Below are positions 1 through 7,525 of a stretch of DNA of 13,040 nucleotides, in pieces. The DNA comes from Flemingiibacterium sp045600005. GTDB lineage: Bacteria > Bacillota > Clostridia > Oscillospirales > CAG-272. The stretch is from NCBI GenBank assembly GCA_045600005.1, contig JAZRXB010000229.1:1-13040 (forward strand), read 5' to 3'. The position numbers were made by a program, and so were the translations under genes. Position 1 is the first letter of the stretch; every line of letters begins with the position of its first letter. The notes under the pieces were generated by a model. It saw only the letters and a program-made list of their open reading frames with translations. It ran no database searches and had not been told where the DNA came from.

Positions 1-963
1 ATCGGTCTCTGCCGCACTGAGCATATGTTCTTTGAAGCTGACCGTATCGCAGCGTTCCGTGAGATGAGCTCGTCCGACAGCGGTGCGGAGAGAGAAGCAG
101 CGCTCGCAAAGATCCTGCCGATGCAGCAGAGCGACTTTGAAAAGCTCTACGAAGCTCTCGAAGGCTATCCGGTCGTCATCCGCTTCCTGGATCCGCCGCT
201 TCACGAGTTCGTTCCCAATACGGAAGAAGAGATCGCAGAGCTTGCTAAGACGCAGGGCAAGACAGTTCAGGATATCAAGAACATTATTGCTTCTCTGCAT
301 GAGTTCAACCCGATGATGGGTCATCGCGGATGCCGTCTGGCCGTCACCTACCCTGAGATTGCCGATATGCAGACCAGAGCCGTCATCCGCACAGGTCTGA
401 ATGTCAAGAAGAATCATCCGGACTGGAACATCGTTCCGGAAATCATGATCCCGCTGGTCGGCGATATCAAGGAACTCAAGTGCGTCAAGGACGTCGTTGT
501 CAAGGCAGCTGACGAAGAGATCGCAGCAGCAGGTTCCGACATGAAGTATCAGGTCGGTACCATGATCGAGATCCCGCGCGCAGCTATCACCTCCGACGAA
601 ATCGCAAAGGAAGCTGAGTTCTTCTGCTTCGGCACGAACGACCTCACGCAGATGACCTTCGGTTTCTCCCGTGACGACGCAGGCAAGTTCCTCGGCGCTT
701 ACTACGACAAGAAGATCTTTGAAAGCGATCCCTTCGCAAGAATCGACCAGAACGGCGTCGGCAAGCTGATGGCTCTGTCGGTCGATCTCGGACGCAAGGT
801 TCGCCCGAACATCGAGCTTGGCATCTGCGGCGAACACGGCGGCGACCCGTCCTCCGTTGAATTCTGCCACATGCTGGGTCTGACCTACGTCTCCTGCTCG
901 CCCTTCCGCGTACCGATCGCAAGACTGGCAGCGGCACAGGCAGCTATCAAGGATATGAACTGA
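1..963 (+). CDS. ppdK: Pyruvate, phosphate dikinase, C-terminal part (5' end outside window)
   Basis: Pyruvate phosphate dikinase interconverts ATP, pyruvate and phosphate with AMP, PEP and PPi in the cytoplasm. In anaerobes it often works in glycolysis or as a PEP-forming step. The frame is open from base 1, so the ATG at 25 is internal. It lies in the family motif GLCRTEHMFF (window residues 2-11), which opens the C-terminal PEP/pyruvate-binding barrel. Further signatures are GTMIEIPRAAI, FFCFGTNDLTQMTFGFSRDD and GICGEHGGDPSS, which carries the catalytic cysteine (window residue 276, codon at 826). The visible 320 residues are a little over a third of the usual 870-900 and end normally after a conserved ARLAAAQA tail. 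Codon use favours GCA/GCT alanine and AAG lysine, unlike the GCC/GCG-rich neighbours. This is best explained by high expression, not transfer. The identification is very secure. Confidence 0.97.
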   Translation: MGLCRTEHMFFEADRIAAFREMSSSDSGAEREAALAKILPMQQSDFEKLYEALEGYPVVIRFLDPPLHEFVPNTEEEIAELAKTQGKTVQDIKNIIASLHEFNPMMGHRGCRLAVTYPEIADMQTRAVIRTGLNVKKNHPDWNIVPEIMIPLVGDIKELKCVKDVVVKAADEEIAAAGSDMKYQVGTMIEIPRAAITSDEIAKEAEFFCFGTNDLTQMTFGFSRDDAGKFLGAYYDKKIFESDPFARIDQNGVGKLMALSVDLGRKVRPNIELGICGEHGGDPSSVEFCHMLGLTYVSCSPFRVPIARLAAAQAAIKDMN

Positions 964-979
964 TTTAATCCCCTGCTGC

Positions 980-1020
980 GCCAGAGCGGTCATGAACCGA
1001 CCGCTCTGGCTTCTTCGTTT
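980..1020 (+). terminator. Intrinsic terminator of ppdK
   Basis: A perfect 11-bp inverted repeat (980-990 with 1000-1010, GCCAGAGCGGT/ACCGCTCTGGC) encloses a 9-nt loop. It is followed by a T-rich tail (TTCTTCGTTT) and starts 17 nt after the ppdK stop. Confidence 0.85.
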
Positions 1021-1069
1021 ATGCGGTTTCACATTTGCGCTTGAATAAATCAATCCACCGAACCGACTG

Positions 1070-1111
1070 AAAAGGGCTTTCCCGGACATTCCGGAAAAGC
1101 CCTTTTCGTTA
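1070..1111. terminator. Second hairpin between convergent genes, probable bidirectional terminator
   Basis: A 16-bp stem with one mismatch pairs 1070-1085 with 1091-1106 around a 5-nt loop. The outer arms are AAAAGGGC/GCCCTTTT, so each strand ends the hairpin in a run of T. On the plus strand more T follows (CGTTATTTTT). It lies 2 nt beyond the stop codon of the minus-strand gene and about 60 nt beyond the ppdK terminator, so it probably ends the minus-strand transcript and backs up ppdK termination. Confidence 0.8.
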
Positions 1112-2956
1112 TTTTTCGGTCATCGGCGCGGTCGGAGCCGCCGATACCATCGTTTGCGGAGGCGTGAGCAGCTTTTCAAGCGAAGCCGCCGCTTTTTCAC
1201 GGTCCCACGGCGTTCCGGCGGGCAGAAGATTCACGTGAAGCGTCTGCCGTCGGATCGCTTCTGCCAGATCGAGGATCCTCGTCTTCTTCTCCGAAACATC
1301 GAACCCTTCCCTTCGCTCGAATGCCGCCGCGTCGATCAGCGCACGCAGCTCGTAAAACCGGAACCGCCAGCTTTCCGCCGCCCATTCCGGCATCTTCGCC
1401 TTCATTCCGTTCAGCCGCGCGAGAATCTCCCGGCTGACCGAAAGCCCCGTTCCGTCGTCGTTCGCCGTCAGCGCCGGGCAGAAATATTTGCTCACGCGCC
1501 GATAGGAAAGCTCTTCCATTTTGAGAATGACCTCCGCCGCGTCCCGCGCCGCTTCTTCGCCGAAATAAAACCGGCAGTATTCCGCCAGAATTTCCTCTCT
1601 CGGAACGGACGGGTCCCAGCAGTACCGAAGCCACATGATCTTCGCCAGATCGTCGTGCAGACCCTCCGAGTAGACGAACGCGCCCGCGATCAGATCTTTC
1701 ATCTCATCCGGCTCGAACGCCGTCGACCAGCCCTCTCCGAACATCCGCTCCGACGTGTTGGGCCACCGGTTCAGCGCGATGCACGCCGCGCCCATGTCCT
1801 GCCGCTTTCTGAGACTGTAATCGAAATGCTTCACCCACGGCGCGGCGCCGATGCGTCCCCAGTTCTCCGCCATCGTGATCTCAGGGTACAGGACCAGCTC
1901 GAATTTTCCCTTCGGCATCGCTTCGATGAACTCCGGCACCGACAGCGCCGTGCCGTGCATCCCGTAGACCACGCCGTCCAGCCAGCCGCTCTCCTCACTG
2001 TTCAGGTAGGGCAGGATGTACTTCCGGATCCCTTCCTCCGTGATGAGAACGGTTCCGATGCAGACCTTCGCCTTCGGGTGATACCGGCGCAGAACGGCGG
2101 CGACCTCTCTGGCGAGCCGCAGATAGGTCGGAATGTACGGTCCGCACTCCTTACACGCGCACGCGCCGTAGTCGCTCGTGTGGATGTACAGAAAGTCGAT
2201 CCGCTTCATCCGCGAGAAGAATTCCTCCCGCCGTTTCAGGATGATCTCCCATGCGCGCGGGTCGGACGGACACGCGCAGGGCTGTTCCGCGAAGATCATC
2301 GGTCCCGCGCCCGGCACAGACGTGCGGCAGTGTTCGAGATCGTCCCGGAAGACGTCGTTCGGAACGTTCAGCATTCCGTATTTCAGCCCCAGCGCATCCG
2401 CCGTTTCGGGCATCGCCGCCATGGTTTTCCAGTCGTCGTTTTCCGGCGTTCCCGGCACAAACGTGCGGCTGTTCCGCTGCCACATATTGAGCGGCGAGAA
2501 CATCGCCATCCCCGCGCCCCAGAACGCCATGTCCTCCATGAACAGGCGCTCGCGCTCCACGTCCCAGTCCTTGTAGCCGTTGTCCTGCCGGTGATAGCAG
2601 GTCATCACGGCGCGCCACGGCATTTTCGGCTTGTCGGAAAAGCTCATCGCCGGGACCGTGACCGAGCCGTCCGCGTGAAAGCCGAGCCGTCTCAAAAACG
2701 CGCCCGCGCCGAAATGAAGTCCCGCCTTTGAAACGGCGGAAATGTTCACTTGCCCCGCTCTGCTCTCGATGCGGAAGCCTTCCTCCGGCATCCCGTCCGG
2801 CAGGATCGTCAGCCGGATGGTCAGCGCGGGCGATCCTTCGCCGACCGCGAAGCCGCGTTCGGTGAGCTGACGCGCAAGGATCCGCGCCGTCGTCTGTGCG
2901 TCTCCCGCCGCTTCGATCCGGAAAACGCCGCCTTTTGATATGTTACTTTCTTCCAT
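1109..2956 (-). CDS. Putative cytoplasmic glycoside hydrolase, family not assigned (GH20/GH67-like fold)
   Basis: The protein has 615 residues. I chose the ATG at 2956 because GAAAGG lies 8 nt upstream. An in-frame ATG at 3034 would add 26 residues but has no ribosome binding site. Residues 1-107 resemble the alpha/beta domain that precedes the barrel in hexosaminidases and alpha-glucuronidases; the hallmark is GFRIESRAGQVNISAVSKAG (60-79), then HFGAGAFLRRL. Residues 112-440 look like a TIM barrel, with a WRAVMTCYHRQDNG opening and IDFLYIHTSDYGACACKECG (253-272), a cysteine-rich stretch like those in DUF4838/GH67-type proteins. About 440-600 is predicted helical, followed by a short Pro/Thr/Ala tail. 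There is no signal peptide or anchor, so it should act in the cytoplasm on imported sugars. I cannot point to a catalytic pair: the GH20 Asp-Glu motif is not evident. The gene is a single transcription unit. A glycosidase role is inferred from fold-like features and the substrate is unknown. Confidence 0.7.
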   Translation of the reverse strand: MEESNISKGGVFRIEAAGDAQTTARILARQLTERGFAVGEGSPALTIRLTILPDGMPEEGFRIESRAGQVNISAVSKAGLHFGAGAFLRRLGFHADGSVTVPAMSFSDKPKMPWRAVMTCYHRQDNGYKDWDVERERLFMEDMAFWGAGMAMFSPLNMWQRNSRTFVPGTPENDDWKTMAAMPETADALGLKYGMLNVPNDVFRDDLEHCRTSVPGAGPMIFAEQPCACPSDPRAWEIILKRREEFFSRMKRIDFLYIHTSDYGACACKECGPYIPTYLRLAREVAAVLRRYHPKAKVCIGTVLITEEGIRKYILPYLNSEESGWLDGVVYGMHGTALSVPEFIEAMPKGKFELVLYPEITMAENWGRIGAAPWVKHFDYSLRKRQDMGAACIALNRWPNTSERMFGEGWSTAFEPDEMKDLIAGAFVYSEGLHDDLAKIMWLRYCWDPSVPREEILAEYCRFYFGEEAARDAAEVILKMEELSYRRVSKYFCPALTANDDGTGLSVSREILARLNGMKAKMPEWAAESWRFRFYELRALIDAAAFERREGFDVSEKKTRILDLAEAIRRQTLHVNLLPAGTPWDREKAAASLEKLLTPPQTMVSAAPTAPMTEK

Positions 2957-3099
2957 TTTTATGACCTTTCTGCGAAAGCGGACTGCCGTATGAGATCCGG
3001 AACTGATTTGGGGAAAACCGCCGTCCGCGCTCATGAGGACCCGAAGCAGGCGTCCGGAAGCCTGTTTTCGTACTTTTCGCCCGGCAGACCGCCGGGATT
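2957..3099 (-). promoter_or_regulatory. Long, potentially structured 5' leader of the glycosidase-like gene
   Basis: The promoter at 3106-3134 predicts a start near 3099, giving about 143 nt of leader before the ATG at 2956. Reading the minus strand, it holds CCCGGC-GGTCT-GCCGGG (3096-3080) at the very 5' end, CAGGC-8 nt-GCCTG (3064-3047), and a long-range GCGGAC/GTCCGC pairing (3028-3023 with 2983-2978). The ribosome binding site (GAAAGG) lies after them. I do not recognise a known riboswitch class, and chance pairing is possible at this GC content. Confidence 0.35.
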
Positions 3100-3105
3100 T
3101 TTCTC

Positions 3106-3134
3106 ATTATATCATACCGCAGATCGAAAGTCAA
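3106..3134 (-). promoter_or_regulatory. Sigma-A promoter of the glycosidase-like gene
   Basis: On the minus strand the -35 box is TTGACT (3134-3129), the spacer is exactly 17 nt, and the -10 box is a perfect TATAAT (3111-3106) with an upstream TG (extended -10). This is near consensus, so strong expression or tight repression is expected. The spacer contains GATCTGCGGTATGAT, which is also found at the sbcD and transporter promoters. Confidence 0.88.
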
Positions 3135-3181
3135 CCCTTCCCGCTCATGAAACGCACCTGAAACATCGCGTCAGCCGTTCG

Positions 3182-3238
3182 GAATCGTCCATGTTTTTTG
3201 CTTATGTCTGTTAAGCGGACGGCGGTTCGGATGGGAGA
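3182..3238 (+). repeat. Degenerate copy of the transporter promoter region (copy A)
   Basis: Bases 3182-3199 are identical to 7559-7576 (18 nt, GAATCGTCCATGTTTTTT). Bases 3226-3238 are identical to 7624-7636 (13 nt, TTCGGATGGGAGA). The middle is diverged but alignable (GCGGACGGC against GCGGATGGC). Copy A lacks about 20 nt between GGC and TTCGG, which in copy B contain the -10 box. It therefore seems to be an inactive remnant. Confidence 0.65.
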
Positions 3239-3300
3239 CGGGTCGTCCTGTCCGCGGCGGGCGTTTTCCGTGTACCGGCGGAAGCCATCCGATTTTTCGA

Positions 3301-3322
3301 GCTGCTGTCAATCGGCAGCAGC
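3301..3322 (+). other. Hairpin-forming inverted repeat upstream of the sbcD promoter
   Basis: GCTGCTGTC (3301-3309) can pair with GGCAGCAGC (3314-3322), 9 bp with one G-T wobble and a 4-nt loop. No T-run follows on either strand, so it is a poor terminator. It ends 34 bp before the sbcD -35 box and could be a protein-binding site or a remnant. Its function is unknown. Confidence 0.35.
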
Positions 3323-3356
3323 TTATCCCCTGCTCCTGGATTTTTCAGATAAATTC

Positions 3357-3385
3357 TTGAAATTTCACCCGATCTGTGGTATAAT
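3357..3385 (+). promoter_or_regulatory. Sigma-A promoter of sbcDC
   Basis: TTGAAA (3357-3362), a 17-nt spacer and a perfect TATAAT (3380-3385), preceded by TGTGG, which resembles the TRTG extension common in Gram-positive promoters. The predicted start is near 3392, giving a leader of about 90 nt before sbcD. Confidence 0.85.
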
Positions 3386-3386
3386 G

Positions 3387-3400
3387 GTAACAGATGTTCG
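3387..3400 (+). promoter_or_regulatory. Candidate LexA (DinR) box at the sbcDC transcription start
   Basis: GTAACAGATGTTCG matches the Gram-positive DinR/LexA consensus CGAACRNRYGTTYG at every position except the first two. All central degenerate positions (RNRY = AGAT) also fit. It begins 1 nt after the -10 box and spans the predicted start point, where a bound repressor would block transcription. LexA control of a DNA-repair operon makes biological sense. The left half-site is imperfect, so binding could be weak. Confidence 0.5.
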
Positions 3401-3481
3401 ATGGAAGTTGCGGCGTTCTTTTCGGAGAGTTTCCCGATCAGACAGCCGGACGTCACCTGAACGGAAAGGCGGTTGAAAATC

Positions 3482-4621
3482 GTGAAATTACTGCACACCT
3501 CCGACTGGCATCTCGGCGCCATGGACGGAGAAATCAGTCTTCTCGAAGACCAGAAATTCTTTATTGACAGGATCTGTGATATCGTTTCGGAAAAGTCGGT
3601 CGACGCGGTGCTGATCGCAGGCGATGTTTACGACCGGTCGGTCGCGTCCGCAGAGGCGATCCGGCTGTACGATCACGCCATGACCCGGCTTTGCAGTGAG
3701 ATGAAGGTCCCCGTGATCGTCATCGCGGGAAATCATGACAGCGCGGAACGGCTGTCAAGCTGCCGCGAGCTTCTCTCCTCCTCGGGTCTGTACATTTCCG
3801 GCGCGCTGGAACGCGAGGTACAGAAGGTAACGATCGGCAATGCGGATATCTATCTGCTCCCGTGGATCACCGAGGAAAAGGTAAAGAGCGTTTTTCCCGA
3901 ACATAAGGACGAGATCGCGTCGCTCGAAAATGCGTATCAGGTCGTCACCGATCATATCCGTGAGGATCTCGACGCGGCGAAAAGAAACATCATCGTCTCT
4001 CACGCCTTCATCACCGATTCCGAGACCTCGGAAAGCGACCGCGCCGCTTCCGTCGGTTCTGCGGCTCGGGTATCGGCTGAGGTATTCGACGGCTTTGATT
4101 ACGCCGCGCTCGGTCATATCCATAAGCCGCAGAGCGTATCGAAGTCCGTCCGATACAGCGGAACGCCCATGCCCTATTCGTTCGGAAAAGAGGAAACGCA
4201 GGAAAAGAGCGTTACGGTCTTTGATACGGACGATCTGTCGACAGAGATCGTTCCCCTGCCGCTTCTGCACCTGAGGACAACGCTCACCGGGACGCTGGAC
4301 GAACTGCGGAAAGCGGACTATGATGAAGCGGTCAAAAACGGCTACGTCCGGCTCCGGATCACCGATCAGTATCCGGGTCTTGAGACCTTATCCGAACTGA
4401 GACTGATTTATCCGAACTGGATCGATGTGTCGGGGAAAACGTTTGACAATGACGACACGACCGTGACCATGACAATGGAAGAGCTGGAACGGCTCGAAAC
4501 GGATCCGGTCGAGGTATTCAGGCATTTCTGCGCGGATGAAACGGACGCGGAAGCGGATGACTACCTGATCCGCCTGTTCCGGAACGCTGTCGAAAAAGCA
4601 AAAGCGGAGGTCGGAAAATGA
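3482..4621 (+). CDS. sbcD: Exonuclease SbcD, nuclease subunit of the SbcCD complex
   Basis: SbcD is the Mre11-type metallophosphoesterase that, with SbcC, degrades double-strand ends and cuts DNA hairpins such as those formed at palindromes. I chose the GTG at 3482: it gives the family N-terminus MKLLHTSDWHLG and has AGGCGG 9 nt upstream. A TTG at 3473 is the alternative, but it sits only 3 nt after GGAAAGG. The 379-residue length is normal. All metal-binding motifs are present: DWH (8-10), GDVYDRS (47-53), GNHDSAERL (83-91), SHAF (173-176) and GHIHKP (211-216). The C-terminal part, about 265-379, is the capping/SbcC-contact region. It is co-transcribed with sbcC, with a 4-nt ATGA overlap implying coupled translation. 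The promoter at 3357-3385 and a LexA-like site suggest damage-responsive expression. Confidence 0.97.
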   Translation: MKLLHTSDWHLGAMDGEISLLEDQKFFIDRICDIVSEKSVDAVLIAGDVYDRSVASAEAIRLYDHAMTRLCSEMKVPVIVIAGNHDSAERLSSCRELLSSSGLYISGALEREVQKVTIGNADIYLLPWITEEKVKSVFPEHKDEIASLENAYQVVTDHIREDLDAAKRNIIVSHAFITDSETSESDRAASVGSAARVSAEVFDGFDYAALGHIHKPQSVSKSVRYSGTPMPYSFGKEETQEKSVTVFDTDDLSTEIVPLPLLHLRTTLTGTLDELRKADYDEAVKNGYVRLRITDQYPGLETLSELRLIYPNWIDVSGKTFDNDDTTVTMTMEELERLETDPVEVFRHFCADETDAEADDYLIRLFRNAVEKAKAEVGK

Positions 4622-7275
4622 AGCCGTTATATTTGGAGATACAGGCCTTTGGACCCTATGTGGAAAAACAGACCGTTGATTTTGAAAAGCTCGGCAGACA
4701 GGGCATTTTTCTGATCAAAGGCAACACCGGAAGCGGAAAAACCACCATTTTTGACGCCATGACGTTCGCGTTATACGGCGGCGGAAGCGGCGACGGCGAA
4801 AAAACCAGAACCGGCAGAAACGATCTCGAAGAATGGCGCTGTACGCAGGCGGGCGCCGACCTTGACACGATCGTGACCTTTGTATTTTCCACGCACGGTC
4901 ACAAATATCGATTCAGCCGTTCGCTCTCTCAGAAGCGGAAAAATCTGACCCCCAAATACGAAGCGGGCGAGCTTGACGACGAGGGGAACGTGATCCCGTT
5001 CTTCAACAATCCGAAAAAGGAAGATCTGAACGGCAAAGCGGTGGAGCTGATCGGTCTGACAAAGGAGCAGTTCCGTCAGGTCGTGCTTCTTCCTCAGGGG
5101 CAGTTTGAAAAATTCCTCACCGCGCCCTCAAACGAGAAAGAGGATATCCTCCGGAAGATCTTCGGCTCCGAACAATGGGCGGCGTATGCGCAGTCCTTCT
5201 TCGATGAAGCGGCTGAACGCAAAAAAATGCTCGACAACGAAAAAGCTGACATCGACCGCTCGCTGGCGGAAGAAAAGGTCACGACCCTCGAAGAGCTGGA
5301 GGAAAGGATCGCGGCTCTTGATTCTCAGAGAAAAACGCTCGAACAGGCTCATAAAGCCTTCGACGGCGAAAAAAAGCAGGCGGAACTGAATGACGACATT
5401 AAGCTGTCCGAGCAGTTTCGTCCGCTGCATGAGCTGGAAAAGGCTATTGAGGAATTGTTGGAAAAAAAAGCCGACGTCGACGCGAAGCGCCGTGCCTGCG
5501 GCGAGGCTGAAAGAGCGGAAAAGGTCCGCAGTCCGCTTGACGCCTTTGAAAAAGCCGAGCGCGATAAAAACGGCAGGTCGGCTGAACTGTCAAAATTAAA
5601 GGGCAGTCAGCCGGATGTTCAAAGGAAAAAGGAAGACGCTGAACGGGCAAAAAAGAAGCACGACGAAAGCTCACCCATCGAAAAGCTCAATCAGGACATC
5701 GGTCTCTACGAAAGCAAAAAAGACGCCTATTCCTCCCTCGACGCATTGAAAAAGAAGCTCGATGCAGCCGACAGAGAGCATAAAACGGCGCTTGCCGAAT
5801 CAGAAAATGCCGAAGCCGCTTTGGAATCAGCCGCCGCCGAAGCAAAAGCGAAAAAGGAGCAGTTTGACGCCGCCGACCGGACGGCGCGGGATCATCGGGA
5901 TCGGTATTACGCGGGGATATACGGTGAGATCGCCTCCGAGCTTCGCGAGGGCGAGAAGTGTCCCGTCTGCGGAAGCATCCGCCACCCTGAACCGGCTGAA
6001 AAGCACCCGGACAGCGTAGGCAAAGACGAGCTTGACAGAGCAGAAAAGCGGGCGGACTCTGCGAAAAATGTATGGAACACAGCCGAACAGAGCAGAGAGA
6101 ATGCACAAACGGAACGCGACAGGAAAAAAGCCGCTTCTGACCGTGCGAAAGAAGCGTATACCGAAGCCAGAACCGCCTATAACAGCGCGGCAGAAAGCCT
6201 GATCGAGGGGATCCCGGACAGGACCGCGCTGGATGTGAAGATTCACACCGCACAAAGGAATATCCGGGAATATGAAGAAGCGCGAAAGCTGCTTCAAAGC
6301 GCAGTTGACAAGGCGTGCGGCGAATTGTCCTCGCTGAACGGAAAGATCGAAACTGCCGAAAAAGAACTGTCGGACGCTTCGGAGACTTATGAAAAAGCGA
6401 AGCGCGAGCTTGACGAAGCGCTCAGGATAAACGGCTTTGCCGACGCCCCGTCCGTCAGGCGCTCTCTCATGTCAGCGGACGCGAGAAAAAAGCTCAACGA
6501 GGAAATCGTGCAGTATGGATCGACTCTTGAAGGCAGGAAAAAAGACCTTGCAGACCAGATGAATGCGCTGACGGGAAAGCGCGAACCCGACGCTTTCAGG
6601 TTTCCTGAGCGACAGAAGGCGATCAAAGAAGAATCGGATACCTATCAGGATCAGACTTCGGAAATCAAAACGAAGAAAGAGCGGCTTGCCGTCAAGCTGA
6701 CCCGGCTCCAAGAAAAAAAGGCTGATTACGATTCCAAAATCGGGCAGGCGGAAAGCGATCTGGCTTTTGCGAGAAAGCTGCGCGGCGATTCCGGCATCGG
6801 GCTCCAGCGTTACGTCCTCGCCATCATGTTCAATCAGGTGATCGGCGAAGCGAACCGGATGCTCTCCCGGGTGCATGGCGGAAGATATCGGCTGTTCCGA
6901 ACCGACGACAAAGCCGCCGGGAACAAGCGGGGACTGGAGCTTAAGGTCCATGACAGCCGCAGCCCCGAAAAGGACGGCAGAAGCGTGGCGATGCTCTCCG
7001 GCGGTGAAAAATTCCTCGTATCGCTCGCTCTTTCGATCGGAATGTCGACGGTCGCACAGAAATCGGGCGTTCAGATCGAAGCCCTGTTTATCGACGAAGG
7101 CTTCGGCACGCTTGACGACAGCTCCATCCAAGACGCGATGGACGTTCTGGACAATGTGCGGAAGGGTTCCGGCATGATCGGCATCATCAGCCACGTTCAG
7201 CTTCTTGAAGCGAATATCCCCACTCATCTCGAAGTCATCAAATCCGAGTCGGGAAGCAGGATCGCGGTCGTTTAA
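4618..7275 (+). CDS. sbcC: Exonuclease SbcC, Rad50-type ATPase subunit
   Basis: SbcC is the SMC-like ATPase that opens and closes the SbcCD nuclease on DNA. The start ATG overlaps the sbcD stop and has GGAGG 7 nt upstream. The order is as expected: Walker A GNTGSGKT (35-42), Q-loop VLLPQGQFEKF (157-167; Q160), a long charged coiled coil rich in Lys, Glu and Ala, zinc hook CPVC (448-451), a returning coil, ABC signature LSGGEK (793-798), Walker B ALFIDEGFGTLD (822-833) and the switch histidine in GIISH (H859). At 885 residues it is shorter than E. coli SbcC (about 1,050). The hook is central, so both coil arms appear shortened together, which argues for a natural short form and not a deletion. 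A terminator follows the stop. Confidence 0.97.
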   Translation: MKPLYLEIQAFGPYVEKQTVDFEKLGRQGIFLIKGNTGSGKTTIFDAMTFALYGGGSGDGEKTRTGRNDLEEWRCTQAGADLDTIVTFVFSTHGHKYRFSRSLSQKRKNLTPKYEAGELDDEGNVIPFFNNPKKEDLNGKAVELIGLTKEQFRQVVLLPQGQFEKFLTAPSNEKEDILRKIFGSEQWAAYAQSFFDEAAERKKMLDNEKADIDRSLAEEKVTTLEELEERIAALDSQRKTLEQAHKAFDGEKKQAELNDDIKLSEQFRPLHELEKAIEELLEKKADVDAKRRACGEAERAEKVRSPLDAFEKAERDKNGRSAELSKLKGSQPDVQRKKEDAERAKKKHDESSPIEKLNQDIGLYESKKDAYSSLDALKKKLDAADREHKTALAESENAEAALESAAAEAKAKKEQFDAADRTARDHRDRYYAGIYGEIASELREGEKCPVCGSIRHPEPAEKHPDSVGKDELDRAEKRADSAKNVWNTAEQSRENAQTERDRKKAASDRAKEAYTEARTAYNSAAESLIEGIPDRTALDVKIHTAQRNIREYEEARKLLQSAVDKACGELSSLNGKIETAEKELSDASETYEKAKRELDEALRINGFADAPSVRRSLMSADARKKLNEEIVQYGSTLEGRKKDLADQMNALTGKREPDAFRFPERQKAIKEESDTYQDQTSEIKTKKERLAVKLTRLQEKKADYDSKIGQAESDLAFARKLRGDSGIGLQRYVLAIMFNQVIGEANRMLSRVHGGRYRLFRTDDKAAGNKRGLELKVHDSRSPEKDGRSVAMLSGGEKFLVSLALSIGMSTVAQKSGVQIEALFIDEGFGTLDDSSIQDAMDVLDNVRKGSGMIGIISHVQLLEANIPTHLEVIKSESGSRIAVV

Positions 7276-7315
7276 GGAAAACACGCTGTCTCGCCGAACC
7301 GCATACAGCACCGGG

Positions 7316-7350
7316 ACCGCTTCGGATCCGCAGGGATCCGGAGCGGTTTT
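7316..7350 (+). terminator. Intrinsic terminator of sbcDC
   Basis: A 14-bp stem (7316-7329 with 7334-7347, one T-G wobble) has a GCAG tetraloop and runs into TTTT, then CCGTGTTCTT. It lies 40 nt after the sbcC stop. Confidence 0.88.
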
Positions 7351-7525
7351 CCGTGTTCTTCCTCACAGCAGTTCGCCGACGTCGCCGAGACCTGGCGCGT
7401 TTTTTCGTCCAAAGCCGCAGAAATCCCTCCGCTCTGTCCGAAACGGTGAGGAGTTTTCTCCGTTTTTTCATGAATTCGCTCTCCGAACGAAGCCGCCGTC
7501 TTTTTGATATCGCAGTTTCTCCGTC

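Noticed and set aside
1..963. Different codon use of ppdK as a sign of horizontal transfer
   Set aside because: The bias fits a highly expressed core metabolic gene, and the gene has no flanking mobile elements.
1154..2731. A 525-codon open frame on the plus strand opposite the glycosidase-like gene
   Set aside because: It is very rich in Arg, His and Pro, has no ribosome binding site or recognisable domain, and mirrors the GC-rich codons of the real gene. It is a shadow frame.
2957..3034. An upstream ATG extending the glycosidase-like protein by 26 residues
   Set aside because: There is no Shine-Dalgarno sequence before it, while the ATG at 2956 has one at good spacing. The extension has non-coding-like composition.
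3394..3567. A 57-codon ATG frame starting at the predicted sbcDC transcript start and overlapping sbcD
   Set aside because: It has no ribosome binding site and overlaps sbcD in another frame, and its second half is Arg-rich shadow sequence. The ATG lies inside the LexA-like site. A leaderless peptide cannot be excluded but nothing supports it.
7441..7470. A possible terminator, GGAG-TTTT-CTCC followed by a T-run, after the sbcDC terminator
   Set aside because: The stem is only 4 bp, too weak to call, and the strong hairpin at 7316-7350 already explains termination.
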